Part shown: piece after piece, positions 25,005 to 33,665 of the stretch
Position numbering within the stretch: position 1 is the stretch's first letter
Layout: each line of letters starts with the position of its first letter
Assembly (NCBI GenBank): GCA_963809715.1
Contig: CAWEKO010000003.1
Coordinates: 124,001 to 188,000, forward strand
Direction of reading: 5' to 3'
Length of the DNA stretch: 64,000 bases
From: Bog-473 sp963809715
Lineage (GTDB): Bacteria > Actinomycetota > Acidimicrobiia > Acidimicrobiales > RAAP-2
Notes under the pieces: model-generated
Seen by the model: the letters and a program-made list of their open reading frames with translations, nothing else
Databases searched by the model: none
What the model was told of the DNA's origin: nothing
Made by a program: the position numbers and the translations under genes

Positions 25005-28000
25005 ATGAGTACCTGGAGCACACCGGACGCCAGCGATCCTTTTGTCGGCCTGACCGTGATCCCCGAGACGGGAGACAGCAGCGACGAAATGCCCGAACGC
25101 CGACCTGGGTTCTGGGTGCGCTTCCTCCATCAGCGCTGGGCCATTGCGGGTCTTGTCTTCCTTCTCGTCGTCATCGTGGCGGCCATCTTCGCTCCCTTGG
25201 TGGCACCGCATCCGCCAGACGTCCAGGACATCAACGCGGTCAATGCCGGCCCTTCAGCGGCGCATTGGCTCGGGACCGATGACCTCGGACGGGACATCCT
25301 CAGCCGGCTGATCTGGGGCGCGCGGATCTCGCTGCGGGCGGCCTTCGAGATCGTCGCCCTCGCTGCGGTGTTCGCCATCCCGCTCGGCCTCATCGCCGGG
25401 TTCTTCCGGGGCACGGTGGACACGGTGATCATGCGGACGATGGACGCGCTCTTCTCGTTCCCGCCACTCATCCTGGCCCTCACCGTGGCGGCCCTGCTCG
25501 GCGCCGACGTCAACGACGCCGCCATCGCCATCGCCATCGTGTTCATCCCCGGCTTCGTGCGTCTGCTGCGAGGCGAGGTGATCGCCGTCCGCGAGGAGGC
25601 GTACATCGAGTCGGCGAGGAGCCTCGGGGCGAACTCGAATCGACTGATCGGCCGGCACGTCCTGCCCAACGTGGCCTCCCCGATCATCATCCAGCTCGCG
25701 CTGTCCCTGGGCTTCGCCCTGCTGGCCGAGGCGGGGCTGAGCTTCCTCGGCGTGGGTGAGCAGCCACCGACACCGAGCTGGGGCGGCATGCTCCAGGAGG
25801 GTTTTCAGTTCATCAACTCGTCGCCGTGGGCGCTCATCTTCCCCGGCCTCGCCATCATGCTGAGCGTCCTGGCGTTCAACCTGGTCGCCGACGGCCTGAG
25901 GGACTCCTTGGGACGGGAGCGACCGGCCGGGAGCAGTCCGGTGGCCGGTGAGACGGAAGGCCGCCGACACCGCTTTGGCCGGATGCCCGCGGCCAGCCGC
26001 CAGGCGGCGCCTCCCGTCGAGTCACCCAGCGCGGCGCTCCTCGAGGTTGACCACCTCAAAGTGGAGTTCCTCACCCGGGGGGGATGGCTGCCCGTCATGG
26101 AGGACGCCAGCTTCAGCATCCAGCGGGGCCAGACGCTCGGCCTGGTCGGCGAGAGCGGTTCGGGCAAGACCGTGTCCGCGCTGGCGGTGATGGGCCTCTT
26201 GCCGGCGAAGGTCTCCCGGCTCTCGGGCTCCATCCGCTTCGAGGGTCAGGAGCTCACGAGCATCAGCCCGGCCAAGCTGCGCCAGCTCCGCGGTAACGAG
26301 ATGGCCATGATCTTCCAGGAGCCGATGACCAGCCTGAATCCCGCCTACACGGTGGGGAACCAGATCGCCGAACAGGTCCGGACGCATCTCGGTCTCAGCC
26401 GGGCCGAAGCCTGGAAGGCGGCCGTCCGCGCCCTCGATCGGGTGGAGATACCCCAGGCGGGCGTCAGGGCCCGGGACTACCCGCATGCCTTCTCGGGTGG
26501 CATGCGCCAGCGGGTGATGATCGCCATGGCCCTGTCCTGCTCACCCAAGTTGCTGATCGCCGACGAGCCCACCACTGCGCTCGACGTGACCACCCAGGCG
26601 CAGATCATCGACCTGTTGCACGTGCTCCAGCGCGAGGACGACATGGCCATCATCTTCGTCACCCATGATCTCGGTGTGATCGCCGACGTGGCCGACGACG
26701 TCGTGGTCATGTACGCCGGGCAGATCGCCGAGCAGGCGGCAGCGGCCCGGCTCTTCGTCCGGCCGCGCCATCCCTACACAGAGGCCCTCCTCGATTCGAT
26801 CCCCCAGCTCACGCCCAAGGGCGAACCGCTCCATGCCATTCCCGGCATGGTGCCCCGCCCCGACCGGGTGCCGTCGGGCTGCCGCTTCGCGCCGCGGTGT
26901 TCCTACGCACAGGACGCGTGCCGGTCGGCGCCCGTGCCATTGGTCGCACCGGCCGACGTCGCAGCCCGGCCCGACGGGAACGGTGAGGGGTCCACGGCGT
27001 CGTCGAGTCTGGTCCGGTGCGTCCGCATGGACGAGCTGGTTCTGTCGGGGCCACCACCCGCGGTCGTCCCGGGCGTTTCGGAGACGTCGACGTCGGGTGG
27101 AGCGGCACCCGAGGGCGCAGCCGTGCTGGATGTGTCGGGCCTGACCAAGGATTTTCCGATCCGCAGCGGCGTCCTGCGCCGCACGACGGGGTCGGTCAAG
27201 GCCGTCGACCGGGTCGATCTCGTCGTACCCACCGGAACGACCCTCGGCCTGGTCGGCGAAAGCGGTTCGGGCAAGTCGACCCTGGCCCGCCTGGTGCTGC
27301 GCCTCATCGACGCCACCGAGGGGAAGATCGTGGTCGACGGCAAGGACATCAGCACGCTGCGCGGCCCGCAGCTGCGTCGCCACCGCGAAACGATGCAGCT
27401 GGTGTTCCAGGATCCCTACTCATCCCTCGACCCCCGGCAAAGCATCGCCGACATCGTGGGGGAGCCCCTGGCCATCCACACCTCCATGAACCGGACGCAA
27501 CGCGAGCACCGTGTGGTCGAGCTCCTCGCGCAGGTCGGCCTGGACTCGCACGTCCTCCAGCGCCAGCCCCACGAGTTCTCGGGCGGGCAGCGCCAGCGGA
27601 TCGCCATCGCCCGCGCCCTCGCCCTCCAGCCGAAACTGCTGGTGTGCGACGAGCCGGTCAGCGCGCTCGACGTCTCGACGCAGTCGCAGGTGATCAACCT
27701 GCTCATCGATCTCCAGCGTGAACTGGGCATCGCCTATCTCTTCATCGCCCACGACCTCTCGGTGGTCCGTCACATCAGCAATCACATCGCCGTGATGTAC
27801 CTCGGCCAGATCGTCGAAGAGGGCGACGCCGACGAAGTGTACGAACGTCCGACTCACCCCTATACCTCGGCCTTGCTCTCGGCGATTCCCGTCCCGGACC
27901 CGGCGCGCCAGTACGAGCGCCAACGGATCATCCTGCGCGGCGAGGTGAGCGAGCTGCGGGTCGGCCAGGTCGGCTGCCGCTTCCGCGCCCGCTGTCCGTT

Positions 28001-28139
28001 TGCCATGGAGGTGTGCGCGCAGGTCGACCCGGAGCCCTACCTGACGCCAGCCGGGACCACGGTCCGCTGCCATTTGCACACGTCGGGGCCGACACTCGGG
28101 GGAGCCACCGTCGCTCGCCTGCCCGAACCGTCGCTCTGA
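25005..28139 (+). CDS. Fused DppC permease - DppD ATPase - DppF ATPase of peptide ABC importer
   Basis: A single 1044-residue ORF with three modules. Residues about 30-305 are a DppC-type permease with the EAA loop YIESARSLGANSNRLIGRHV. Residues about 345-665 are the first ATPase: Walker A GESGSGKT at about 382, signature FSGGMRQR at about 496, Walker B LLIADEPT. Residues about 700-1044 are the second ATPase: Walker A GESGSGKS at about 751, signature FSGGQRQR at about 857, Walker B LLVCDEPV. Each ATPase ends in the oligopeptide-transporter C-terminal motif with Cys-rich CRFAPRCSYAQDAC and CRFRARCPFAMEVC. Linkers are Pro/Ala/Gly-rich. These are usually three separate genes. No stop or frame break interrupts the fusion. 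Confidence 0.93.
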   Translation: MSTWSTPDASDPFVGLTVIPETGDSSDEMPERRPGFWVRFLHQRWAIAGLVFLLVVIVAAIFAPLVAPHPPDVQDINAVNAGPSAAHWLGTDDLGRDILSRLIWGARISLRAAFEIVALAAVFAIPLGLIAGFFRGTVDTVIMRTMDALFSFPPLILALTVAALLGADVNDAAIAIAIVFIPGFVRLLRGEVIAVREEAYIESARSLGANSNRLIGRHVLPNVASPIIIQLALSLGFALLAEAGLSFLGVGEQPPTPSWGGMLQEGFQFINSSPWALIFPGLAIMLSVLAFNLVADGLRDSLGRERPAGSSPVAGETEGRRHRFGRMPAASRQAAPPVESPSAALLEVDHLKVEFLTRGGWLPVMEDASFSIQRGQTLGLVGESGSGKTVSALAVMGLLPAKVSRLSGSIRFEGQELTSISPAKLRQLRGNEMAMIFQEPMTSLNPAYTVGNQIAEQVRTHLGLSRAEAWKAAVRALDRVEIPQAGVRARDYPHAFSGGMRQRVMIAMALSCSPKLLIADEPTTALDVTTQAQIIDLLHVLQREDDMAIIFVTHDLGVIADVADDVVVMYAGQIAEQAAAARLFVRPRHPYTEALLDSIPQLTPKGEPLHAIPGMVPRPDRVPSGCRFAPRCSYAQDACRSAPVPLVAPADVAARPDGNGEGSTASSSLVRCVRMDELVLSGPPPAVVPGVSETSTSGGAAPEGAAVLDVSGLTKDFPIRSGVLRRTTGSVKAVDRVDLVVPTGTTLGLVGESGSGKSTLARLVLRLIDATEGKIVVDGKDISTLRGPQLRRHRETMQLVFQDPYSSLDPRQSIADIVGEPLAIHTSMNRTQREHRVVELLAQVGLDSHVLQRQPHEFSGGQRQRIAIARALALQPKLLVCDEPVSALDVSTQSQVINLLIDLQRELGIAYLFIAHDLSVVRHISNHIAVMYLGQIVEEGDADEVYERPTHPYTSALLSAIPVPDPARQYERQRIILRGEVSELRVGQVGCRFRARCPFAMEVCAQVDPEPYLTPAGTTVRCHLHTSGPTLGGATVARLPEPSL

Positions 28140-28172
28140 GCGCACCGCCGGGCCGCTCCAGCCGGCGCCGCC

Positions 28173-28199
28173 GACGCCGTCTCGGAAGACGGCGGCGTC
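28173..28199. terminator. Hairpin between convergent importer and membrane-protein genes
   Basis: GACGCCGTCT (28173-28182), 4-nt loop, AGAC (28187-28190), a 3-nt bulge, then GGCGTC (28194-28199) form a ten-pair stem. Placed between two converging stops, it could terminate both directions, though it reaches 2 nt into the minus-strand gene and lacks a U tract. Confidence 0.5.
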
Positions 28200-28581
28200 A
28201 CTGCTCCCACTGCCCGAGTGCGGTCATGAGGCCGGCGTTGACGACCACGACCGCACCCATGACGGCGGCGGGGGTGCGGCGGCCGCTGGCCGCCAGCGCG
28301 GCGCAGGCCAGGCCGAAGACACCCAGCTCGAGGACGGCGCGCCCCGGCATGGGGAGCCGGCGCCGGGCCCGTGGTGCGGCGAACATGCCCCAGACCGTCG
28401 CCGCCCCCGCCGGTGCCGCCCCGGCGAGTACGACTGCGCCCAGGCCCGGCGCGGCGGAGGCGCCCCAGAGGCCGAAAGCGGCCAGGCTGGTCAGCTCGAG
28501 GCCGAACTTCACGGCCAGGTTGGCGCCGGAGACGACGCCGAGCGTCCCTTCCCGCTGTGTGGTCCCGAGCTCATCGGTCAT
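28198..28581 (-). CDS. Small membrane protein, YrdB/DUF2568-like
   Basis: A 127-residue protein with four hydrophobic segments. The blocks ANLAVKFGLELTSLAAFGLWG, ATVWGMFAAPRARRRLP and AVLELGVFGLACAALA look like the YrdB/DUF2568 family, which has no known function. ATG 28579-28581 is chosen; the frame is open to 28635, but that would add 18 polar residues and reach into a tandem-repeat region. No strong ribosome site is visible for either start. It converges on the ABC importer and is divergent from the SDR gene. Confidence 0.6.
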   Translation of the reverse strand: MTDELGTTQREGTLGVVSGANLAVKFGLELTSLAAFGLWGASAAPGLGAVVLAGAAPAGAATVWGMFAAPRARRRLPMPGRAVLELGVFGLACAALAASGRRTPAAVMGAVVVVNAGLMTALGQWEQ

Positions 28582-28620
28582 CAAACGAGTCAAGCGGTGA
28601 CGCTGTGTCGTGTCAATGTC

Positions 28621-28660
28621 ATCGGCTCGGGTCATCGTCTCGGGTCATCGTCTCGATGTC
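28621..28660. repeat. Short tandem repeat in a divergent intergenic region
   Basis: Three consecutive near-identical 13-14-nt units: ATCGGCTCGGGTC, ATCGTCTCGGGTC and ATCGTCTCGATGTC. It lies between the divergent starts at 28581 and 28730 and may affect promoter activity or be neutral. Confidence 0.6.
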
Positions 28661-28729
28661 GTGGTCTCGATCGGTCCTTTGTCAGAAGCGGTACCTTTCA
28701 TCGTTCTGGCGCACGAAGAGGGTGGTCTC

Positions 28730-29488
28730 ATGAGCGAGCAGCGGGTTGCGGTCGTCACCGGCGGTGGTTCGGGTATCGGCCTGGCCATCAGTCGTCGTCT
28801 GGCGGCGGACGGTCATGCCGTCGCCGTGTTGGACCTGAGCAGCGAGGCGGCGACCGGCGCCGCGGCGGCCATCGCCTCGGCCGGGGGACGGGGGATCGGT
28901 CTCCCGGTCGACGTGGGGGACCGGGAGCAGGTCTTCGCCGCCATCGACGAGGTCAGGAGTCAGCTCGGGTCCATCGCGATCCTGGTCAACAACGCGGGCA
29001 TGGGTTCGACCTTCAGCCGCTTCGCCAAGATCACGCCCGAGTTCTGGGAGCAGGTCATCCGGGTGAATCTCACCGGCACGTTCAATTGCTGCCAGGCCGC
29101 GCTGCCCGACATGGTGGAGGCGCGCTGGGGTCGGATCGTCAACATCTCGTCGTCGAGCGCGCACAGCGGCCAGCCGCTGCTTGCCCCGTACGTGTCGTCC
29201 AAGTCGGCGGTCAACGGACTGACGAAGTCCCTGGCCCTCGAGGTGGGCGCGCGCGGCATCACCGTCAACGCCATCCCGCCCGGGTTCATCGACACCCCGA
29301 TGCTCCGGGCCTCGGTCGAGCGGGGTGAGTTCGGGGAAGGAGGGATGGAGGACGCCATCGCCCGGACCCCCGTACGCCGGGCCGGCCGGCCCGAGGACAT
29401 CGCCGCGACCTGCTCCTTCTTGTGCCGCGAAGAGGCCGGCTACATCACCGGCCAGATCGTCGGGGTCAACGGCGGCCGCAACACCTGA
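28730..29488 (+). CDS. Short-chain dehydrogenase/reductase (SDR)
   Basis: Classical SDR of 252 aa. VVTGGGSGIG at about residue 8 binds the cofactor, VNNAGMG and NISSSSAHSG are intact, and the catalytic Tyr/Lys are in YVSSK. It resembles 3-oxoacyl-ACP reductase/3-hydroxyacyl dehydrogenase types (LALEVGARGITVNAI; GQIVGVNGGRNT), but the substrate cannot be set. ATG 28730 with GAGGGTGG upstream is used; the frame extends to 28610 through the tandem repeat. It converges on the Rieske operon, ending 10 nt from the last gene. Confidence 0.87.
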   Translation: MSEQRVAVVTGGGSGIGLAISRRLAADGHAVAVLDLSSEAATGAAAAIASAGGRGIGLPVDVGDREQVFAAIDEVRSQLGSIAILVNNAGMGSTFSRFAKITPEFWEQVIRVNLTGTFNCCQAALPDMVEARWGRIVNISSSSAHSGQPLLAPYVSSKSAVNGLTKSLALEVGARGITVNAIPPGFIDTPMLRASVERGEFGEGGMEDAIARTPVRRAGRPEDIAATCSFLCREEAGYITGQIVGVNGGRNT

Positions 29489-29498
29489 CGGGCCGGGG

Positions 29499-30107
29499 TC
29501 AGGCGAATGGCTGCAGATCGTCGTCGAGCGGGACGTCGAACGTGCGCATGGCCATGGCGAAGAGCTCGTAGGCGCCGACGGTGAAGACCACGTCCATCAG
29601 TTGGCGGGTCTCGAGCGCTCGCGAGAGCACGGCATAGGTGGCATCCCCGATGCGGGCATCGGCCACGAGCTCGTCGGCCGCGCGCAGCAACGCCGAGTCG
29701 AGCTCGTCCCAACCCTCGGCCTCTGCGCCCGAGCGAACCCGCTCGACCTCCTCAGCCGTGAGGCCCACGACACCGGCCTGGTAGACGTGCTGGGCCCACT
29801 CGTAGCGCGAACCGCGCCGGTGGGCCACGCGCAGGATCAGCAGCTCCCTCTGCCGGGGGGTGATCGTCGTGAAGTAGAGGGCGTGGCTGATGAGGTTGTT
29901 GTAGGCCGCGGTGAGTTCGGGGTGGTACGCCAGCACGCCCATGGCGTTGAGGCCCTTGGGGCTCGCCGGATCGAGCGGTGAGGGCGGATGACGGGGATTG
30001 GTCGGCCGGTACGCGGCCGCCAGCGCCTCGGCCATCCCGGCCGGCCACTCACGCGGTCGGAGCGGTTGCACCCGCGGCACCGAGCTGTCCTCCGGTGTCG
30101 GGCTCAA
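29499..30107 (-). CDS. Carboxymuconolactone decarboxylase (CMD/AhpD-fold) family protein
   Basis: All-helical CMD-fold protein of 202 aa. The characteristic stretch is TITPRQRELLILRVAHRRGS followed by YEWAQHV, which carries the family Glu and His. The CxxC pair of AhpD peroxidases is absent, so a decarboxylase, isomerase or hydrolase-like role is more likely than peroxide reduction. The start is TTG at 30105-30107, overlapping the TauD stop as TTGA. It is the last gene of the five-gene Rieske operon and may act on a lactone or ring-opened product, which is inferred from the operon. Confidence 0.85.
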   Translation of the reverse strand: MSPTPEDSSVPRVQPLRPREWPAGMAEALAAAYRPTNPRHPPSPLDPASPKGLNAMGVLAYHPELTAAYNNLISHALYFTTITPRQRELLILRVAHRRGSRYEWAQHVYQAGVVGLTAEEVERVRSGAEAEGWDELDSALLRAADELVADARIGDATYAVLSRALETRQLMDVVFTVGAYELFAMAMRTFDVPLDDDLQPFA

Positions 30108-30937
30108 TTGATGGGCTCGTCGCCGGCGAATGTCGTCCGGTGCATGTCCCGGGGCGATGTCGGGTCGTAGGGGGCGGCGCGGTGCAGCACCCCACGGTTG
30201 TCCCAGATCACGACGTCACCGACCTGCCACTCGTGGCGGTAGACCCGGCCGGGAACGGTGGCCCGCTCCACCAACCCGTCGAGGAAGGCCCGGCTCTCCT
30301 CGGGATCCATGCCCACGACGTGGTCGGTCGTGGCGCCGAGCACCAGTGACTTGCGCCCGGTTCGGTGTGTCCAGACCAGAGGGTGCTCCTTGGTCGGTCG
30401 TCGGCGCCAGAGGGCCAGTTGTTCCGGCGTCGGATCGGCCGTGTGGAGCAGCATGGAGGCCTCGATCGAGTGCACGACGCGGACGGACTCGAACCGGACC
30501 TGCTCCTCGTCGGTCAGGTCTTCGTAGGCCTGGTACGAGCTGGCGAATTCGGTCTCTCCACCCGACGCGGCCACCTCGTGGGCGCTCAGCATGGTGGCCA
30601 TGATGGGCACGTCGTCGGTGCAGCCGTCGATGTGCCAGTGGAATGTGCCCTTGAGGTAGGCCGCCACCGGGTTGCGTGCGGGGTCCAGGGTGACCCGGAA
30701 GATCTCGGGGTGCGCGCCGGTCCCGAACACCTCCACGGTCCCGAGCAACCTCGAGAAGGCGACCTGGTCGTCGTCGGTCAGGTGCAGCCCCCGGAACACG
30801 AGGGCCCCGTGCGCGTCGAGTGCCTCGAGCGTCCACCCGGGCAACGTCTCGTCCGAGAGCAGGCGCTCGCGGTCCACGCCCTCGACGAGCGCACCCACGG
30901 TCGGGGTGAGTCGTTCGGCGGTGATGGTGGTCGTCAA
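30104..30937 (-). CDS. TauD/TfdA-family Fe(II)/2-oxoglutarate-dependent dioxygenase
   Basis: A 277-residue dioxygenase that couples 2-oxoglutarate decarboxylation to hydroxylation. The iron triad is His102-x-Asp104 in FHWHIDG and His252 in VLHRAAPYDP; the 2-oxoglutarate-binding Arg is in SPRDMHRTTF. The start is TTG at 30935-30937, overlapping the LLM gene stop (TTGA); the 34 upstream residues of the open frame are Arg-rich and lie inside the LLM gene. It shares an operon with a Rieske oxygenase and an F420-type enzyme, so the pathway uses at least three kinds of redox chemistry. Confidence 0.9.
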   Translation of the reverse strand: MTTTITAERLTPTVGALVEGVDRERLLSDETLPGWTLEALDAHGALVFRGLHLTDDDQVAFSRLLGTVEVFGTGAHPEIFRVTLDPARNPVAAYLKGTFHWHIDGCTDDVPIMATMLSAHEVAASGGETEFASSYQAYEDLTDEEQVRFESVRVVHSIEASMLLHTADPTPEQLALWRRRPTKEHPLVWTHRTGRKSLVLGATTDHVVGMDPEESRAFLDGLVERATVPGRVYRHEWQVGDVVIWDNRGVLHRAAPYDPTSPRDMHRTTFAGDEPIN

Positions 30938-31761
30938 GACGTGAACTCCGGGAGCACGTCTTTCACGAAGGCCTCGATCTGGGCCTCGCCGGCGCCCGGC
31001 CAGCCGCAGACCAGGTACCCGTAGCCGGCGTCGCGCCACTTTGCCGCATGGCGGCGGGCCGCCTCGAGGTCGTCGAGCGAGAGGGACCCGGCCCGCAGGA
31101 TGGCGGAGGGCTCGCGGCCTGCCTCGACGGCCAGCCGGTCCAGCTCGGCGCCGGCCTCGCGCAACGAGTTCGGGGTGCCAAAGGCGTGCCAGACGTCGGC
31201 GTAGCGCGCCGCGAGGGGAAGGGTCCGTCGTGGCCCCGTGCCGCCGATCCAGATCGGCGGGTGCGGGGGCTGCACCGGGCGGGGCAACATCTGGGCCGCG
31301 CGCAACGAGATGCGGTTCCCTTCGTAGGAGACGACCTCACCACTGAAGAGGCGGGTGACGATCTCGAGGGTGTCCTCGAGGAGATCGAAGCGCTCGGCCG
31401 TGGCCGGGAACGGTATCCCGAGCTCCTGGTGCTCCTTCTCGAACCAGGCCGCACCCAAGGCCAGCTCCAGACGCCCGTGTGACGCGTGATCGATCGTCAC
31501 TGCCTGGGCGGCCAGCACCGAGGGGTGGCGGTAGGTGGCGCCCGTGACCAGGAGGCCCAGGCGTATCTCGCTGGTGAGTCCGCTCAGCGCAGCCAACGTG
31601 CTCATGCCCTCGAACGTCTCGCCCGCTCCGTCGCCGAACATGGGTTGGAAATGATCGAACCCCCACGCACCGTCGAAGCCGAGATCCTCGGCGAAGCGGA
31701 CCCGCTGGACCAACGCGTCCCACGACACACGTTGCTGCGCCACGTCGAGCCCGAATCTCAT
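30934..31761 (-). CDS. LLM-class (luciferase-like) oxidoreductase, probably F420-dependent
   Basis: TIM-barrel luciferase-like protein of 275 aa. MRFGLDVAQQ starts the barrel, with FAEDLGFDGAWGFDHF, RLGLLVTGATYRHPSVLA, GRLELALGAAWFEKEH and PIWIGGTGPRRTLPL as family blocks. The cofactor could be F420 or FMN; F420 is favoured by the actinobacterial setting. ATG 31759-31761 overlaps the SnoaL-like stop (ATGA) and has GGAGGGCA upstream. The open frame reaches 31986, but the extra 75 residues are antisense-like. It may oxidise an alcohol or reduce an enone in the pathway. Confidence 0.9.
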   Translation of the reverse strand: MRFGLDVAQQRVSWDALVQRVRFAEDLGFDGAWGFDHFQPMFGDGAGETFEGMSTLAALSGLTSEIRLGLLVTGATYRHPSVLAAQAVTIDHASHGRLELALGAAWFEKEHQELGIPFPATAERFDLLEDTLEIVTRLFSGEVVSYEGNRISLRAAQMLPRPVQPPHPPIWIGGTGPRRTLPLAARYADVWHAFGTPNSLREAGAELDRLAVEAGREPSAILRAGSLSLDDLEAARRHAAKWRDAGYGYLVCGWPGAGEAQIEAFVKDVLPEFTS

Positions 31762-32174
31762 TGCCCTCCACTCTCTTTCACGAACGTGGCCACGCGACGG
31801 TGGAAGCGCCACGTGCCACCGTCGAGGTGGAGGACGTCCTCGTAGCGCCCCACGACGCCGACGACCCAGCCGCGGTCGGTCTGCAGGAGGAGCACCACGT
31901 CGCTCGACACCCGGGCTTCGTGCTCGTCCCACGCGGCGATCAACGTGTTGGTGATGAGATGGCGCTGTGGTTTCCTCGGCTTCCACGAGTCGTAGGCCGC
32001 CCGGAGCGCGTCGTGGCCGACGTGGCGACCCAGGCCCGGCATGTCGCAGGAGCCGTCGGGGCAGAACGTGGCCACGATGTCCTCCGTGCGGCCGTCGTCG
32101 AGCGCCTGCGTGTAGGCCGCCATGGTGTTGCCGACGCCCGCGACGACGTCAGCCAGGGTGTGCGTCGTTGCCAT
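31758..32174 (-). CDS. SnoaL/NTF2-like protein
   Basis: A 138-residue cone-shaped fold protein of the SnoaL-like/nuclear transport factor 2 group: MAAYTQALDDGRTEDIVATF, FCPDGSCDMPGLGRHVG, then the C-terminal sheet WVVGVVGRYEDVLHLDGGTW and RFHRRVATF. Members act as isomerases, dehydratases, cyclases or as small subunits of ring-hydroxylating dioxygenases. Directly after a Rieske alpha-subunit gene (9 nt), the beta-subunit role is possible, although most stand-alone alpha subunits of this size act without one. ATG 32174 is the clear start. Confidence 0.83.
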   Translation of the reverse strand: MATTHTLADVVAGVGNTMAAYTQALDDGRTEDIVATFCPDGSCDMPGLGRHVGHDALRAAYDSWKPRKPQRHLITNTLIAAWDEHEARVSSDVVLLLQTDRGWVVGVVGRYEDVLHLDGGTWRFHRRVATFVKESGGQ

Positions 32175-32183
32175 CGCCGATCC

Positions 32184-33545
32184 TCAGAACCCGATCTCGA
32201 CCACGGGCATGTCGAGGGGATTCACGTTGATCTTTCGGAGCGAGGGCAGGAGCCTGTCGGAGGGGAGGCCGGCCAGGTACCCGTCGACGACGCGCTGGTA
32301 GTTCGAGATGTGCCCTTCGGTGCGCTCGGCCAGCCGCATGAAGTCGAAGCTCTTCGAGTGCAGGCCGCGCTGCTGCTTCGGCAAGTTCGAGAAGTCCTGA
32401 GCGGGTATCGGTGGCCAGCGGGGATCGTCGTACTCCCAGACCTCGGGGACCGGGGGTGTCTGTGGCTCCTCACCCTCGGGGAATCGGCTGAGGGCCCAGA
32501 TCTCCATGAGCGTTTCTTCGGGTCCGAGTGGTCGGAAGCGGTAGGAGGACGCACTGCTGTACATGGGCAGGATGAAGTAGTGGGGGAAGCAGTACCCCAT
32601 GGGTTGGTTCAGCCCCTGTGCCTCCAGCTCGTTGAGATCCGGCATGGCACAGCCACGTTCGCGGTGGGTCCGGGTCACCGCCTCGTTCAGGCTGCGCTCC
32701 CACGTCGTGCGGGCCTGCTGGTAGTCCCGGGGGAGCTCCAACCCCGCCAGTGACTCGGCAATCTCGACGTCGCGGGCGTGCACCATCCCGTCCATGCCCT
32801 CGCACATCGTCCGCAGGTATTGCACTTCGCCGTCGATCAGGACGCGGGGATCGAAGTCGGCCGGGTCGCGGGCGGGGTAGCGGTTCGGGATGCGCAGCTG
32901 GGGGTGGGCCTGGAGGACGTGGTACTGCTCCACGAACGCCTCTTCGGCCAGCTTCCAGTTGACGGGGAGCCGGCAGGCGTACCACCACTCGGCCCGGAAC
33001 GCCTCGACCTGCCAGGCGTCGTGCACCGTCGCGAAGGGTTCGATGCTGGCGCGCAACGGTGGCGCGGCGTCGTCGAGGTTGATCCACGCGCAGCCGCCCC
33101 ACGTCTCGCACCGGACCGGCACCAGGTCGATGTCCCCAGGCTCGAGGTTGTGTTCGGAGAAGGCGCTGGGCTGGGTCACCCGGGTGTTGCGACCGTCGGT
33201 CCCGTAGCACCAGCCGTGGAACGGGCAGACGAAACCACCCCGGCGAGAGCCCCGGCCCTGGGCGAGGCGCACACCGCGGTGCCGGCAGGCGTTGTGGAAG
33301 GCGCGCACACCTTCGTCGGTGCGGATGACGACGACCGATTGATCCAGAATCTCGTACTCGGTGAAGTCACCGACCGTGGGGATCTCCTCGAGACGACACG
33401 CCATCTGCCAGACCCGCGGCCAGAGCAGCTCGGCCTCCATCGCGAAGAAGTCGGGATCGAAGTACCGCTCCTTGCGCACCCGATCCAGCTCCTCGATGGC
33501 GTACGGCACCTGGAGGGCTGACCACTTCTTGTCCATGATGGTCAT
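32184..33545 (-). CDS. Rieske non-haem iron aromatic-ring-hydroxylating oxygenase, alpha subunit
   Basis: Oxygenase component of 453 aa. The Rieske [2Fe-2S] ligands are Cys87-x-His89 in ACRHRGV and Cys107-x2-His110 in VCPFHGW. The mononuclear iron site is in the EEAFVEQYHVLQAHP stretch, with His209 and His214. ATG 33543-33545 follows GGGAGGAG by 7 nt; the open frame to 33599 would run through the operator. No reductase or ferredoxin gene is in the cluster. It leads the minus-strand operon and is divergent from a Baeyer-Villiger monooxygenase, with a shared ACCGGT element between them. Substrate unknown; steroid and terpenoid rings are as likely as aromatics. Confidence 0.92.
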   Translation of the reverse strand: MTIMDKKWSALQVPYAIEELDRVRKERYFDPDFFAMEAELLWPRVWQMACRLEEIPTVGDFTEYEILDQSVVVIRTDEGVRAFHNACRHRGVRLAQGRGSRRGGFVCPFHGWCYGTDGRNTRVTQPSAFSEHNLEPGDIDLVPVRCETWGGCAWINLDDAAPPLRASIEPFATVHDAWQVEAFRAEWWYACRLPVNWKLAEEAFVEQYHVLQAHPQLRIPNRYPARDPADFDPRVLIDGEVQYLRTMCEGMDGMVHARDVEIAESLAGLELPRDYQQARTTWERSLNEAVTRTHRERGCAMPDLNELEAQGLNQPMGYCFPHYFILPMYSSASSYRFRPLGPEETLMEIWALSRFPEGEEPQTPPVPEVWEYDDPRWPPIPAQDFSNLPKQQRGLHSKSFDFMRLAERTEGHISNYQRVVDGYLAGLPSDRLLPSLRKINVNPLDMPVVEIGF

Positions 33546-33576
33546 TGTGCCGCTCCTCCCAGTGCGCGTCGGCCGG

Positions 33577-33600
33577 ATTAGACTAACCGGTCGGTACAAT
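33577..33600. promoter_or_regulatory. ACCGGT-type operator in the Rieske/BVMO divergent promoter
   Basis: GACTAACCGGTCGGTAC (33581-33597); its reverse complement GTACCGACCGGTTAGTC matches the site at 36437 at 16 of 17 positions. TACAAT (33595-33600) is a -10-like box toward the monooxygenase and TCTAAT (complement of 33577-33582) one toward the Rieske operon, so a bound repressor would cover both. Confidence 0.6.
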
Positions 33601-33665
33601 ATGCCGCCGCTGCACCTCCGCCAGGCCGCCGCGGTTCACTCGGTGACGACAGGGGCTGCATCGAC

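Noticed and set aside
29499..30107. AhpD-type alkylhydroperoxidase
   Set aside because: The CxxC redox pair is absent; only the CMD-fold Glu/His stretch is present.
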